DNA of 64,000 bases from Poa pratensis (GCA_947311845.1 CAMZMU010000040.1:65839564-65903563), one strand, 5' to 3'. Counted from the first letter of the stretch, positions 43,160-56,861 are shown. Notes: generated by a model from the sequence alone, not told the origin. Numbers and translations are program-made.

Positions 43160-46100
43160 GGTTTTAAAAGTTTACAAACCATAGTTGTGACCAAGTGCAC
43201 GGTCGAAACAACAAAAGGCTACTCTCACGACATTGCATTACTCAATGTCTTAACCCCGGCAAGGCACCACATTGTTGCCTCGTATTAATCTTTGTGATAA
43301 GCATGGTTGTGGACACCGAAAAACTTAAGCATTCCTTTCCTTCAAAATCTCCCAAATGATAAGCATTGGGAAGCCAAATCCTTTTCATAGGGACCCATCT
43401 TATGAATCACTCTGATCTACTGGTGCTAAACATCTAAATAGCTTGCCAATCGTTCAAATGATGTCATGAAGCCCATACCAATATTTCAAAGGGGTCCAAA
43501 TTCAAGTAGTGAAAAGCCATTTGAAAAAAGGTTCTTACAAAGCCTGCAATTTGACATCCCCTTTGATCTAGTCTATCCACCGTTTACACTCGGTTTTGCA
43601 GAATCAATCAAGCGAAGATTTTACAATTAGAAGGGGGGGGGGGGCAACGTTTCCAAACTAAAGGTGGGTATCATCGAGGTGGTATGCCCCCAAAACTGCA
43701 TCTTATAGGCGAACGACAACAAATAGCACCTGTTGTTAGTGGCTTTCATATAATCCTACCCATTGTTAGATGTGGACACCGTCAATCATTTCCCAAAGCT
43801 TCGCAAGTTGAATTATTTGGTTAATAGTGAGCCCCCCTTGGGTGTTTATTTGCGGGACCCAAAAGCCATTCTCCAAGGCTTTGCGCACCGTGGACTTCCT
43901 TTATTTGAGAGGTTGAACACAAGAGGCGCAATCTTTAGGCCATCTTCCATTTTCCCAAGACGACTCCCAAACAACTCTTTCTCTCATTTCCAATGGTGAC
44001 AATTGTAGTAGCCGCAAATATGTCATGATCACTTGAGTTACATGGATTTCCAAGTCACATCCACGGCTTGGGGTCTTTGCTCCACTCAAACCAAATCCAT
44101 CTCAAATGAAGGGTCGAAGAAAATTTGGAGAGGTTTACAATCCCCAACCCACATATTCTTTAGGCTTGCACACCATCTCTAAGTTGACTTTGCATTTTCC
44201 GGTGGCGACTTTATCACAAGCCGCTCAAATAAAATACTGTCTAATGTTGTGTATCTTCAAAAGGACCTCAACCGCAACATCAAGCACGGTGCTAAAGTAT
44301 ATCATGAGGCTAGTGAGCACCTCCTTCACAAGAACCGATCGTCCTTCCATGGTGCCATGTATTCCATTTCAAGTGATAAGCTTGTTGGCAACTCTATGTT
44401 CCAAGTGTTGAAAATGAACATGCTTGAGTTGTGTTACCGACAAAGGGAGACCAAAATATTTCATAGGGAAATTCGTGCAGTGCGCCGGAAAAGCTTGGAG
44501 GATATCATCAAGGTCTATATCATCCAATCCGACAATTTGTATCTAGGCGGTGACAATGCCTGGGTCAAGGTGTTGGCCGAAAATTGAATGTCATCTTTAT
44601 TTGGGGTCATTAAGATGGCCGGGTCATCGCCAAAAAGAGATATGCAGACTGTGGTGTCCTTCCCTGGATCCTACGGAGGTGACCTTGAGTGCTGGCCTTG
44701 CGGAGGATGTGGTATAACGGACCTATGGCCAACACAAAAAGGAGCGGTGAGACAGGGTCACCTTGCCTAAGAACCCGGCCATGCCTTATGGAGGATCACC
44801 GACAATGCCATTGAGAAGCACCAGTGAACAGGAAGAAGATCGGATCGCCAAAATCCAATCTCAAAAATTTCTAGGGAAATCTAAGTGAAGTAAATCCATT
44901 AAATATCCCACCGAACTGAAGCGAAAGCTTTCTTGGTGTCAAGTTTTAAGATTGAATTCCAATTTTTATCCTCTAGTTATGCATCTGTGACACTAGTTAT
45001 CCAATCTAGCGAAAAATAATCTAGACTAAGTATTTCATAAACTTTGGACCCTGCTTTTTTATGCATTTATGTTGGGCAAAGTGTGAGGTGATGATTGAGA
45101 CTAAAGAATATGAGGGCAATGACGACAGATTGAACATATGGCGAAGCGAAAGCTGGACGTTATCCTTGAGGCCATCCTCTGATATTGTATTCAAAATTTA
45201 TATATGGTTCACTAGTAATAAGTGTCACAAATGCACAGCTGTAGGGTAAAAAGTAGAATTCAATACAAGTTTAAATAGAACTATTGGAGTTATAGATTTG
45301 TGGATACGGATGGCAATGGGTACCCATTAGCCGCTTACCCAGCGGGTATTTAATCACTAGGGTCAGGGTTTGGTAAAAAAATACCCATGGGTAATCAAAT
45401 GGTAAAAAATGTGTACCTAGTGGGTTTTGAGGGGCGGGTGTGGTAAAGCAAAACCCAGATCCGCATACCCACATACCCAGCTAAATTTGTATATGACATG
45501 TGGGTCCGTGGTAACATAGGGTTGTTTCCCGATTTTGTTCCCTAAAAACCTGTTGGTAACCGACTCCACCGTGGTCCACGGCTGGTACCCGCACCCGCCA
45601 AGTCAGCTTTCATTTGACAGCTCCATTACAATTCATATACCCTGCTATTTCATATCTATAGTATATTTTCTGTTTTTGAAGTTATTTTTCATATACGTTG
45701 TGATATTTTGTTGGGTGTTTTGTTGTTTCTTTTCATAGATAGTGAACGCATGATCATACATACCGTTGTTTTTTAATACGGTGTGTTGTTATATTGCCTC
45801 ATTTACGTTTTGGGTGGGTATACCCACGGGGTTTTATACCCTGCCGGGTGCGGGTATGGGACAAAAATATGTACCCAAACGCGGGTGCGGGTATGAGTGC
45901 AGTTTAGATACAAGAACATGAGTGCGGGTTTGGTTAAACTCTACCCACCCAATGGGGACAGGTGTCATCCGTATTTGTGGAGCCGTCTTGCCAAAGTCTT
46001 CACATATAGAAACTTATCATTGATGCTTCTTATCTTGATGAATGCACTTTGGACATTGTAAACAAGCTTGTTCATGTGGGGGCGAGGGGGTGGCCATCAC

Positions 46101-47040
46101 CTTAGTGATGAGCTTAGGGACTGCGTGGATGAGGCTAACTGGTATAAAATCGGTCACCTCCTCTACACCCTGGGCAATGTTTACGGAGTTTAGCCAATGA
46201 AGATTGTCGGTGTCAAGGGTGGAAAATTGGTTGACCACGACCATGATTTCCTCCTTCACGGTGCTCCAACATGCTTTAAAGAAGGCACCCGTGTATCCAT
46301 CTAGACCCAGAGCCTTGTCACTGGCGGTTTTATCCACCGCGTCCTTCACCTCTTCCTCCGGGATAGATGCCTGATTGAAGTCGGCATTGCGCAGGGGGAC
46401 TTTCTTTATCATTTTCTTGAAGTTTGTATGGATTATGTATTTCCGTTGGTCATGCGCCGTGACCCATACATTGTTGTGTTTTAGCCTATGAATGTGATTC
46501 TTTCTACAACTTGTATTGATTCAAAGATGGAAGTAGGTAGTTTTGGCATCCCCCTACTTTAGATTCTTCACCCATGAGCTTTGTCACTTTCTTGTTCTTT
46601 CAAGCGCCGCCAACCCAATGATTCTTATTTTCAGTCCTAAGCTCATTTTCCTCATCTCTAAGGTCTCTAGATTCTTGCGCTTTTAGTGTAGAATGATCTC
46701 AAGGGTCATATGAAGCTCCACTTTGGCTCTTGAGAAGAGAGTTTTACTCCAGTGGCGCAAAATCTTTGTCCGGTTCTTTTGAGTTTGTGGAAAAGTAGTT
46801 GACAAGGTTACACATATGGCTATATTTTTCACTCCAAGCATCATTGACCACGTCCATGAATCTCAATCCAAAATAATTCAATGCGGAATGTCTTGGTTTT
46901 TTCGGGCCTCTATAATTTGCAAGGATTAGAGGGCAATGGTTGGACAAGGATGAGGAAAGGGCTTGGAGGATGTGGTTAGAGAAAGCTCCCAATCCTCATT
47001 GTATAGGAAGGTATCAAGCTTTCTCATGGTTGGATCTTGT
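43160..47040 (-). pseudogene. Degenerate LINE (endonuclease end to reverse transcriptase)
   Basis: Read on the minus strand from 46992: SSSLSNHCPLILAN and FMDVVNDAWSE (end of the endonuclease), then from about 46412 EEEVKDAVDKTASDKA, LGLDGYTGAFFKACW and NSVNIAQG (start of the reverse transcriptase). Near 44770 RQGDPVSPLLFVLAI is recognisable in a shifted frame. At 44560-44000 follow FPMKYFGLPLSVTQLK, VANKLITWNGI and CKVNLEMVCKPKEYVG. Stops and frameshifts are frequent. It is interrupted by a hAT-like element at 45304-45972. Its outer limits are estimates. Confidence 0.8.
45304..45972. mobile_element. hAT-like non-autonomous element inside the LINE
   Basis: ACGGATGGCAATGGG at the left and the inverted GGGGACAGGTGTCATCCGT at the right form short imperfect inverted termini. 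ATTTGTGG at 45296-45303 and 45973-45980 is an 8-bp duplication, the hAT size. Words such as GGGTACCCA and GCGGGTATGG recur inside. No transposase is encoded. Confidence 0.75.
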
Positions 47041-48087
47041 TGCTCATTGCTACAAGTGAATATTTGGTTTTGAAGATGAGCGTGATTACAAGAACACTTT
47101 TACTAAGTTGAAGTGCAGTTGCACTTTTTATAATTGACTGACATAAATAAAAACTTAGCACTATGCCAATGCAAGTCTCTTAGCGCAGTTTCATAGGCAT
47201 TTTGCTGACGTGACATATTTTTTAATGAACAGAAAGAGTGAAGTTGTAGGTTAGCCAACATACAACCTTTGCACGTGCCGTCGACAAAAAAAAAGCTCTA
47301 ACTGAATCATATGTATGCATGAAACCCAAATCATTAAATTTAGATACAAACCATAACAAACAGTGCATTTTACTAGTTTTATCTTAAGTTTTTATTTCTC
47401 CTAAATTAACGTGCTAAGAACGATGTATTGGCAGAATCTGGACTGAGATGAAGATGCAGCAGTACCATTTAGGAAAAAAAACATTGATAGGCTTAAACCT
47501 TATTGGGCTGCAGCCCAGCAGGCTCGAAAAACTCAACACAAACTTGGATCATATATATTTTTTGTTTTAGAATATCATCTATTTATATCCTTTGGTACCA
47601 GCTGCCTTTTTCACGTGGCAACACTGACAGAATCCTTAATTCCAGCACACGTCACTAATGTTTACTATGCAGCAAATCCGTTTCATTTGAGTTGACCACA
47701 TGTTCAGTGTACGAGCTACTACAAACTAGCCAGTGAACTCGAAGTAGAATCTTGTGCAGCTGCAAGAGCAAGAAAATTTCCAGTTACGCGGAAACGGAGG
47801 GCGCGCCCCTTTCACATTCTACACGATCACCTACTTCCTTTCGAAAAGAGAATTTAAAAACCAGCACTGTGGACTCTACACGAACGAACCAAAAATCATC
47901 AGGGCGCACTGGCCTGTTTATGCTTTCCGCTTTTGTCCATCATGCATTAGTTAGGCTAATTATTCAAATCCTGGCGTGTCCCCAAATGTGGCGCCACACT
48001 CCACAGCTCCACTGCTAGCTCGCTCTTCGTCAAAGCCCACCTACACCTACCTTCCTGCCGTCTTCCTCCTCCTCCCCGGCCTACTCC
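47041..48087. other. Promoter-side region of the 48200 gene
   Basis: No gene recognised. The sequence leads into the TATA box at 48088; short open frames at 47752-48018 have no domain. Confidence 0.4.
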
Positions 48088-48094
48088 TATATAT
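48088..48094 (+). promoter_or_regulatory. TATA box of the 48200 gene
   Basis: CTCCTATATATGGCC lies about 106-112 bp upstream of the ATG, which suits a short 5' leader. Confidence 0.7.
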
Positions 48095-48199
48095 GGCCAT
48101 TTCTGATCGCCACTTGACCTCCAACCAACTCCGTTGAGCTTGATTAGCTTAGATAAGTGGCAAGTGGTAGCTAGCTAGACGCAAGAAAGTCAAGTGAAG

Positions 48200-48697
48200 A
48201 TGGCCATGGGCGTTCAGGAGATCAAGTACTTCTCGCAGGCAAAGCTCGGCCGGCGGTGGCGACGGCCGGTGAGGGGGTTCCGGCTCAGCCCGGCTCGCCT
48301 ATCCGTCCGCAGGCTGCGGGCAAGGCTCTGGACGATGCTCGGCCTGCTGGGCCGCTACTTCCGCGGCGTACGGCTGCCGCAGCTCACCAGGGGCCTCGTC
48401 GCGAGCGGCAGCTCTCCCGCTTCGACGAGCGGCGGTGGCGGCAGGATGGTTGTGGTCGGCGGTGGCGGGCGTGCAGCTGGCAAGCAACCGGTAACGGCAC
48501 AGGCCGCCGCTAACAACGGCAAGCCGCGGAGGCCGCCGTGCATGCGGTCCAATTCGTTCTACGCGCGCGCCGTCGCGGACTGCCTAGACTTCATCAAGGG
48601 CAGCAACGCCGCCGCCCCGGTCGAGAACACCAGCGGCGGTGGGACCGACGGAGTCCGGCAGGCCCACGGCCAGCGTCAGGCGGTGAAAGCGGCGTGA
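48200..48697 (+). CDS. Small plant protein of unknown function, single exon (165 aa)
   Basis: The ATG at 48200 gives MAMGVQEIKYFSQAKLGRRW, a basic Arg-rich N-terminal half (RRLRARLWTMLGLLGRYFRG), then Gly/Ser/Ala-rich linkers and a conserved-looking C-terminal motif CMRSNSFYARAVADCLDFIK. I recall similar RSNSFYA.AVA.CL.FIK tails in uncharacterised plant proteins, some stress-responsive, but no biochemical role is known to me. The base composition is strongly GC3-rich, as in many grass single-exon genes. A TATA box lies upstream, and the frame is intact. A second ATG two codons later is possible. Confidence 0.8.
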   Translation: MAMGVQEIKYFSQAKLGRRWRRPVRGFRLSPARLSVRRLRARLWTMLGLLGRYFRGVRLPQLTRGLVASGSSPASTSGGGGRMVVVGGGGRAAGKQPVTAQAAANNGKPRRPPCMRSNSFYARAVADCLDFIKGSNAAAPVENTSGGGTDGVRQAHGQRQAVKAA

Positions 48698-50475
48698 ATT
48701 CAGTCCACCCCGTGTGTGCTGTAAATACGATCGACACGGCAGGCATCGTGGGTTTGATGCTTTTGTTCTGAGCTTGTTAATGTCTGGCATGGTTCATTGT
48801 GGGCTTGCTGTTCTTCTTCTATTTCTCCTTCGTTTCTGTTTGTTCTAGTTAGTGCTAGAGTGTTTAGGGGGTAATCGATGCAAGAAAAAAGTGAAGGATG
48901 ATTGTTGATCGATTAAACATGCAAGTCCCACTTGTTAATCATTTCTCTCGAACACGGCTTGGAAGCGCGTCATTACAACTTCTTTATCTTCTGTTGAAAT
49001 TAAGCTGGCGAACGATGATGAATGATGCGAGTTCTCCGCGAGAGAATATGGTTGTTTATGCTAGACTACTTGTCAAGGCACTGCATGTCGTGGTAGTTCG
49101 CACTCGACGAACGTTTGTAAGAAAAACAAAACAAATAGCACCGGCATATGGCTAGTGTGTATAAATTTGTCTTGAAAAATATTTCTCTAATGCTAAAATT
49201 TGTAGAGTATTACAGGTGTACGTACTACAATAGAAATAGTGGTAAGCAGCCCCAAACCAATATCAACATATATCAACAATAGAGAAATGGTTATATAAAT
49301 TCTACATATAAAATTTTCCACACAAACTTTTTCAGCAAGAAGCGCACATATTTTTTAAACTAAGGGATCACCTACCACAGAGACTCAGACAGAGGGTACA
49401 ATCTTGCGTCATGAATAGTTAAGTACGTAGAGTAGTACATCTTACATTTGTCTTTCCTTGTCGTTCTTAATGGGATCTGAAACAAATGTCAGCAACATAC
49501 TGGTCAGGATGGATCTTGTCTACCTTATGAAAGCACCATCTTACCCGTACGTGCATCCATTTCATGATTTTTCTCTGCTACCGGACGATCGATCGATTGT
49601 CTCTTTTGCCACTGGAACACCTTACGCCAAACAAATGTCCCGTAGTAAATTATAAATGTTAGTTCAAACTTCACGTGCCGCATGCTACTCAATACAAAAC
49701 AAAGTGGGCAGATCTTCTCCTTTCTTCTATTTTCTTTTTTTGTCACCGTGTATTGAGACGTACACCTTACCTGCTGCAGGTCGTGAAGATATGCTTTTGC
49801 GATTTTAAAGAGGTCTTAATGCAAAAATAAGGTCGAGTTTATCCACTAAGTTAGTTAGTTTGTACATCATCATCACCACTAATATAAAAATGCACAGAGG
49901 GTGGGGATCCAACCAATCTAACCCGTCTACTGACGTATCGAACGCCGCAAGTTGATCCCGTGTTTGACGGTAAAACACTGTCCGACGCCGGTCCGTCACC
50001 CTCGCACAAAATAGCAAAAAACCCGCCGCTAATCAATCCCACCTTTCCTAATCACGCATGAACTGGTCAAAGCAATACCTTCATCCCGTCCTTATTCCCA
50101 CGAGATACCCTGCGCCGCCCTGCCGCCTCCTCTTCACGCGAGATCGCTGTTCCACACGCAGCTGCGAGGCCGTGACACTGCCTCCCCCATTGATGTCGCC
50201 GTTTCATGCGACGGCGCCTGATCCGTGCCTCTGCCGTCCTGCTCCTCAAGCACCCGCTGGACGTCCAGATCACGGTGAGACGGATATGTAACCGCCATCG
50301 ACTCCATGCATGTGGCTTCTGTGGCCGTCGCTCGCAACCGAGGTCACAGTCGTCGCGATGCTACTGCGGCATCCCTGTCCGACTCGAGCTGTCATCCCAG
50401 TGCTCCTCCCGCACCAGCTCTAGGCACCATTGCGGCTGCCACTTCAGTAAAAGCGATGGCAAGGTATTCAAGGTG
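48698..50475. other. Downstream and intergenic sequence
   Basis: 48698-48900 is the likely 3' untranslated region of the preceding gene. A GC-rich, gene-like stretch at 50090-50475 is interrupted by the LINE at 50490. It may be part of a leader or broken gene that resumes at 53979, but no domain identifies it. Confidence 0.4.
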
Positions 50476-50489
50476 AAACGACATAGAAA

Positions 50490-53400
50490 TGGGATAACTC
50501 CCTCTTTTCTAGGGTCTCCTCTTTTACCACTAATCACGCCCTTTCCCTGGACCTTGCCTGCTGCTCGGACTCGACCCTTTTTCGTTTTACTAATGTCTAC
50601 GCCCCTTGCGCCCACGCTGACAAACAAGCCTTTCTTCTTGATCTTAAAACTCACGACCCCGGCGACTCGACCCCTTGGATGATTTGTGGCGACTTTAACC
50701 TCTGTCGTGATGCGAGTGATCGCAACAACGATAACCTGAACCTCAATGAGGCCTCCCTCTTCAACGACTGCATCCATGATCTCGCGCTTATCGACCTTCC
50801 CCTTAGGGACCGACGCTACACCTGGTCCAATCGCCGAGCCAACCCCACTCTGATTCGCCTCGACCGTATCTTCATTAACAATGCGTGGAACACTCTGTTT
50901 CCCTCCTCGTCCCTCTCTTCGCTAACCCGGGATACTTCTGATCATGTCCCCCTTCTGGCGTCAGTCTCCTCTGCTATCCCTCGCTCCCCTATCTTCAGAT
51001 ACAACCGATCTTGGGGCCTGCATCCGGCTTTCCGTGCCTCCATCTCCTCGGCCTGGCATACCTCTGACCGCCTTGATCCCACGGCCCGCGTGGTAGCGCG
51101 GCTCCGTCGTTGCCGGGGTTGCTGTAAAACTTGGAACCAGAAGTGTGCTCCTTTCGCCCAGCGAGAAATTGATGCGCGCATTGTTATCAACCTCCTTGAC
51201 CTCGTTGAAGAAAGTCGCCCCCTCTCTTCCCACGAAAACCGCCTCCGCCTTCTCTCCACTGAAGCGCTTCACCTTTCAATTAAGGAACGTGGGGTGTACT
51301 GGCGCACTCGTGCAAAGGTCCGCTACACGCTTGAAGGAGATGAAAACTCCAGCTTCTTTCATGCTATCGCCTCCTGCCGTAAACGCCGCAACACCATCCC
51401 CACTCTTGACTTTGAAGGCAACACGTTTACCGACCATCCCAACAAAGCTAGGGTTTTAGACAGCTTCTTCCGTTCCCTTCTTGGCACGACGTCTGCTTGT
51501 GGTTGGAACTTCAGCTTACGCGATCTTTACCCCGCCATAATGACCTTCCTGCCTCTCTTACGGACCCCTTCTCCTCGTCTGAGATCCTGGAAGCCCTCTC
51601 ACGCATGAACAAAGACTCTAGCCCCGGGCCCGACGGCTTCGGACCCAGTTTTTTCTCCACCTTCTGGCCCACGATTTCCTCCGACGTTATTGATGTGTTC
51701 TCCTCCTTTCACAACCGTTCCTCCGATCTGACCCGCATCAACCGCGCCTACTTGGTCCTCCTCCCGAAGCACGAGGCGGCGCGCTCCCCCTCCGAATTCC
51801 GTCCCATTTCACTCCAAAACTGCATCGCCAAAATGATCACTAAAGTTCTTACCACTCGCCTCCAAAACTCCATTCACTCTCTAGTTGACCCCGACCAAAC
51901 AGGGTTTCTCTCCGGCCGTCGCATCTCTGAAAATATCATTTATGCTGCGGACCTGGTCCGCACCTGCCACCTCCGCAAGTCCCCCACCATGGTGTTCAAA
52001 ATTGACTTCCGCAAGGCCTTCGACTCCGTCAACTGGGGCAGTCTTATTACCATCCTTCGAGCCCGAGGCTTCAACAACCTCTGGTGCGACTGGATGCTTG
52101 ACATCCTGGTTTCGGGGCACACCTCTATCATTCTTAACGGCGTCCCGGGACCCTGGATCAAATGCGAAAATGGTCTCCGTCAAGGTGATGCGCTATCCCC
52201 CTATCTCTTCATTATCGTGGCCGACGTCCTTCAGCGACTCATCCGCAATGCCCATTCCCAGCAACTTCTACACCACCCCGTCGACCCGTCACTCCCCCCC
52301 GCTGTCCTCCAGTACGCCGACGATACGCTTATCGTTTGTCACGCCGATGTCTCCTCAGCCCATATCCTCAAGAAGATCCTCGACGATTTCTCCTCCGCTA
52401 CGGGCCTTGCCATCAACTTCCATAAATCTTGCTTTATCCCCATGCATATCGACAGTGACCTCTCAACTTCCATTGCATCCATCCTCGGTTGCCCAATCTC
52501 TAGCTTTCCCCAACCATATCTCGGTATCCCCCTTTCCCCCCACAAAACTCCCCCCATCCGCCTACACCTCTCTGATCTCTTCCTTCGACCGTCGCATTTC
52601 TGGCTGGAGTGCCATGCTTCTCTCTTCCGGGGGCCGACTTGTGCTTTGTAACGCTGTTTTAAATAACTTTGCAACTTATTTTATGTGCTCTTTTCTTTTG
52701 CCCCGTGGTGTGATTGATGCAATTGACAGGAGGCGCCGTGCCTTTTTCTGGACTGGCAAGGATTCTTGCTCTGGGGCTCGCTGTCTAATGGCCTGGGACA
52801 AGGTTTGTTTGTCTAAGCAGGTGGGCGGATTCGGGATGCGGGACCTACAACGGCAAAACCTCGCCCTCCTCATGAACTTCGTTCATAAGCTTCATCAACG
52901 GGAAGAGCTGCCGTGGAAGACTTGGTTCGGACGCTCCTACAACCGTGACCTGGGTGACGTTTCCTCCTCTCCCTCCTTCCTCGAGAAGATCATCCACCTC
53001 TGCCTCCCCACCTTCCATGGTACCACTCGCTCTGCCGTCCACGACGGCAAGCACACTTCCTTTTGGCTTGATAGGTGGCTCCCCGACGGGACGCTCGCCT
53101 CCACATACCCTGCTCTCTTTTCTCACAGCCTCCGCCCTAACATTTCTGTCGCCGATGCTTGCTCCTCCGGTCTTTCCCTCAGACCGCGCCTCTCCTTCGC
53201 CGCCTCTTGCGAGCTAGCCCACATTTAGCGCATCATTGCCTCCACCCACCTTGACTCCGAGGCCGACGTCCGCACCATGGCCTGGGGCGCCTCCACCACC
53301 TTCAGCTCCCGTGCTCTCTACTCCGTCACCTCCCCGGGGGTGTGCTTGACGCCGCAGCGCTTACGTATTGGAGCTCTCGCCTTCCTGCGAAAATCAAAAT

Positions 53401-53964
53401 TTTCTGCCTCCTCGCTCGCGCCAACCGCCTAAACACCCGCTTCAACCTCCATTCCAAGCATTGTGCACCCTCCGCCATCTGTGCTTCATGCACTGCCCCG
53501 GAGACGACCGCTCACATTCTCTTCGACTGTCGCCTCGCCAATGAGGCCTGGTCCCGACAGGGGTACTCTCTGATGCCCGCCATGCCCTCCTTCGACCTGC
53601 CGCCTCCGATCGACACCGCGCCTGCCGCGTGGGAGATGGGTTCCGCGGCGCTGCTCTGGAACATTTGGAAAGCACGCAACGACGCCGTCTTCAACGCCAA
53701 GACGTGCTCCGCCTCGGATGTTCTTCGCCGCGCTGCCGATGACCTTTCGGTTTGGTCGCACCGCCTGCTCCCTACCTTACTTGTTTCCACCGAGGCCCTG
53801 CGTGGCTTCTTCTTAATTTGTGCAAACTTGTAATCTGTCCCCCCTGTGTTTCTTGATGAGTTGTAACAAACTGGCCCTATTTTGAGAGGGCGCCTCGAGT
53901 TATAATAACAAGCGGTGGGGCTCCTCCCCCCCCCCCCCCCCCCCCCCCGTTATTCTCGAAAAAA
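50490..53964 (+). mobile_element. 5'-truncated LINE with endonuclease tail, reverse transcriptase and zf-RVT
   Basis: AAACGACATAGAAA at 50476-50489 and 53965-53978 is a 14-bp target duplication. The element opens in the endonuclease domain (TNVYAPC, then WMICGDFNLCRDASDRN and DRIFINNAWN). The reverse transcriptase follows with SPGPDGFGPSFF, VFKIDFRKAFDSVNW, GLRQGDALSPYLF and catalytic QYADDTLIV. The C-terminal module ICASCTAPETTAHILFDC is the zf-RVT. Frame changes near 51530 and 52560 and a stop at 53226 mean it is inactive, but divergence is modest. It is C-rich at third positions, unlike the AT-richer LINE at 37567, so the two belong to different families. Confidence 0.93.
53926..53948. repeat. 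Poly(C) run of 23 in the LINE 3' end
   Basis: An uninterrupted C homopolymer lies between CGGTGGGGCTCCT and GTTATTCTCG, next to the poly(A) tail. Its length may be unreliable because homopolymers are hard to sequence. Confidence 0.9.
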
Positions 53965-53978
53965 AAACGACATAGAAA

Positions 53979-56755
53979 ATTGTGCTAATAATTTTGCTCC
54001 TCTCTAATTATCAATTTGATCTGCATCTCAAGAAGAGGGTGCATCGCTGAAGGTGTCCTACTTTCTCGCATTACTTACAGCCGAATCCCCTTGTCTACAT
54101 CAAGGTAAGAATTGGATGCTTTATTCATGCTCAATGCCTTTCCATTCATAGGCTTCTAAATCATTTCTTTGTGTTACTACTTGTGTTTCTCAAACTCTGA
54201 TGTATGATGTATGCTTGTGCTGGTGAAGTTTTCATTACACCTGCTGACTTCGTACGATTGGTTTGGTTCAGATTGGTTGCCTTTGCATCTCTTGGCAGTA
54301 CAAAATTATCTGCACCAAAGCATAAAGATTCAATGCACAAGTGAAAGTAAAATTTGTAGTTGTTAATCCATATATCATCGTGCTAAACAGTGGTCTGATA
54401 TATAAACTTTTACGTTGTTTAGAACCTCTTCATAAACACCGATGTAAGATGCATGTGTGCAAATAACTATTATCAGTCTGCACATAAGTTAGAGAGGAAA
54501 AAAGATACCGCTCTTTCAGTTAAGGTTAGGCCAACTCTTTTGCTTTCACTACAATGGGTCAAGTTTGTGAGACACCAAGCTTTTGCACTACAATAATCAT
54601 CCCACAACTTTTCCTTTTATCGGAGATTCTACTTGGCATATGTTTTTCTCAACTTTCAGTACCTGCACAAATTCAGTCACACCCATCTCAATTGCCTCCA
54701 CTCCTCAAGCATAGATGGCAACAAATCTGTACCAGATTCATCAACAAACCACTATCAAGTCCAATCCATCTAATTTCAACATTCTGAAGTACCTTGGCTA
54801 TGTCCACACAGTTTCCATATTCTTTACTGCGCCGAATTGGATAATTGGCTGGGAACTTCTACCCATGGTTTGTTAGTAAGATAGGTCTACTGCGTGTAGT
54901 CCTGACAGTATTTCTTCTTTTTCAAAATTACAGCTTATACATGGAGACTGAAGATTAATAAAACTCATATACTCTATCATCATCTTATCAAGTTTCTTAG
55001 CATCTGTACCATTTGACAAGGACACAAGGGTGTAATTTTTGAAAGTTTCATGTTCAAACAACTTCCATACGCCGATTTTCAGAAGAATGTACATCAGATC
55101 ATTTGTTCTCATTTCTTCGACGAGGTATTTAGTTTTACAGGACACAGAGAGAAGGTGTGATTCGTGACCAATCGCAGAACCGTAAAAATGATTTGGTCTG
55201 CAGAAGATCCCACCGAAGATCCAGCCACACGGTACAAACAAGCAGGTGAAGTTCAATGGCGGACAAGCTCTTACTAAGTTGAGCGATTGTTTGATTGATT
55301 GGCGGACAAACAACACTCTATGAATTGCCGGGCAGAGTTATATTCAATATTGGAATCCAACTTCTAGACATGGTTGATCCTTTTTATTTTTGTTTAGTTC
55401 ATGATGGCTCAAAAAGAGAACTGGTTATTTTTCATCCCATTTTACTTGTATATAGTAAGACCGTTGTAAACTACTCTCTAGCATGTTAATCGACACCACC
55501 ATCTTGCCAACATCAATCTTGTTTCAAGCAAAAAACACGGACTTGCAAATATGTCAACCATTACACGTAGAAATTATGAACAAGAGAACAATATATTCAA
55601 GCAAGTTACATTTTCCCTTCTACATGAAAAAAGATAATGGAAACACATGATTATTTGGTTTCTTTGAAATCATCTGTTCACATTGATAATTGTTTGATTA
55701 TTAAAAAAATGGATGCATTATTATCATCTTGAAAAATGTTTTGGTTTTCTTTGAAATCATCTGTTCACAATGATAATTGTTTGATTATTAAATAAGAGAT
55801 GCATATTATCATCTTGAAAAATGTTGATTATTAAATAACAGATGCATATTATTTAGCCCGCGAAGGCGAGAGCAGACGCATGTCGAAGAGGTTGAGTCGG
55901 GATGGCCGTTGTCGCCATCACGGTCGTCGTCGCTGTTGGAAGAACCAACCCCCACCGTCGCGGTCGCCTTAGCTGGTCGTCGTAGCTGTTATTTAGGATA
56001 TCAATCACGGGGAGGGACAGGGGTGTCCCCACAAATTAGCCGGGCTAACAGAGAGGTCATGTGCGTGTTTCTGAAAATTTATAGCAGAATCAATTGTAAC
56101 GCTACGATTCAGATCGGCTGATTGAAACGTTTCGGATGTACGTGTACATAAAACTCGTAGATGCATAGGATACAACGAATTTAAATATACCTTAAATTTT
56201 AATTTAAGTAACTACTAGATACGTGCATTGCACGTGCAACATTACTAGTCTTAATAGGGCCACAATATTCTCCGACTGACACATTTTGGCCTGGCAGAGA
56301 AGGAACCGGTTAACTGAGTGAAAAGTGTTTTTGGCTCCGGAGTACTAGTGATCCTGATATTTACAAAATCGAAAAAATTACGAGTTTCAAAAAATTAGAA
56401 AAAAATCTTGCATTTAGCCAATGATATGTCCCACAAACGTGCAAACAATCAACTTCAAATACTTCTTTAATTCTGCGCTAAATCAAAATGACAAAATCTG
56501 ATAAATTTCAAGATTTAAAAATATAGATGTTCAGATCCACACTTTTATTATTTTTGTGTAGCTCCGAAAACAAAGTATTTGAAATTGATTTTTTTTTCCA
56601 TGTTCGTGGAGGACACCATTGGCTACATTTGCGATTTTTTTCAAAGTTTTTTGAAACTCGTAGATATTTTTTGTTTTTTCTAAAATATTAGAATCACTCG
56701 AGCCCAGAAACACGAAATCTCCTCTCTGAACCGAGGCACTATATGTGAAGCACAA
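53979..56755. other. Unassigned region with a Helitron 3' end
   Basis: A palindrome ACGTGCATTGCACGTGC followed by AACATTACTAG|T ends at 56248/56249, which marks the 3' terminus of a plus-strand Helitron. Its 5' end was not located. A GC-rich patch at 55860-56040 could be captured sequence. A minus-strand open frame of about 147 codons at 54873-55316 starts at GTG and has no recognised domain. Confidence 0.45.
55656..55850. repeat. Tandem repeat, unit about 86 bp
   Basis: TGGTTTCTTTGAAATCATCTG at 55656 recurs at 55742 with the following TGATAATTGTTTGATTATTA, and a third partial unit starts near 55823. Confidence 0.85.
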
Positions 56756-56861
56756 CATAATCTTTACTTCTTTTTTGAAACGAGGCAAAAGCTTTGCGTT
56801 TTATATTGATAAAGTAGAAGCAAACATGTAGGACAATGCCTAAGAAAGAAAAGTTACAACT

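Noticed and set aside
54873..55316. Minus-strand open frame of 147 codons
   Set aside because: It starts at GTG and no family is recognised; noted under the region entry but not called as a gene.
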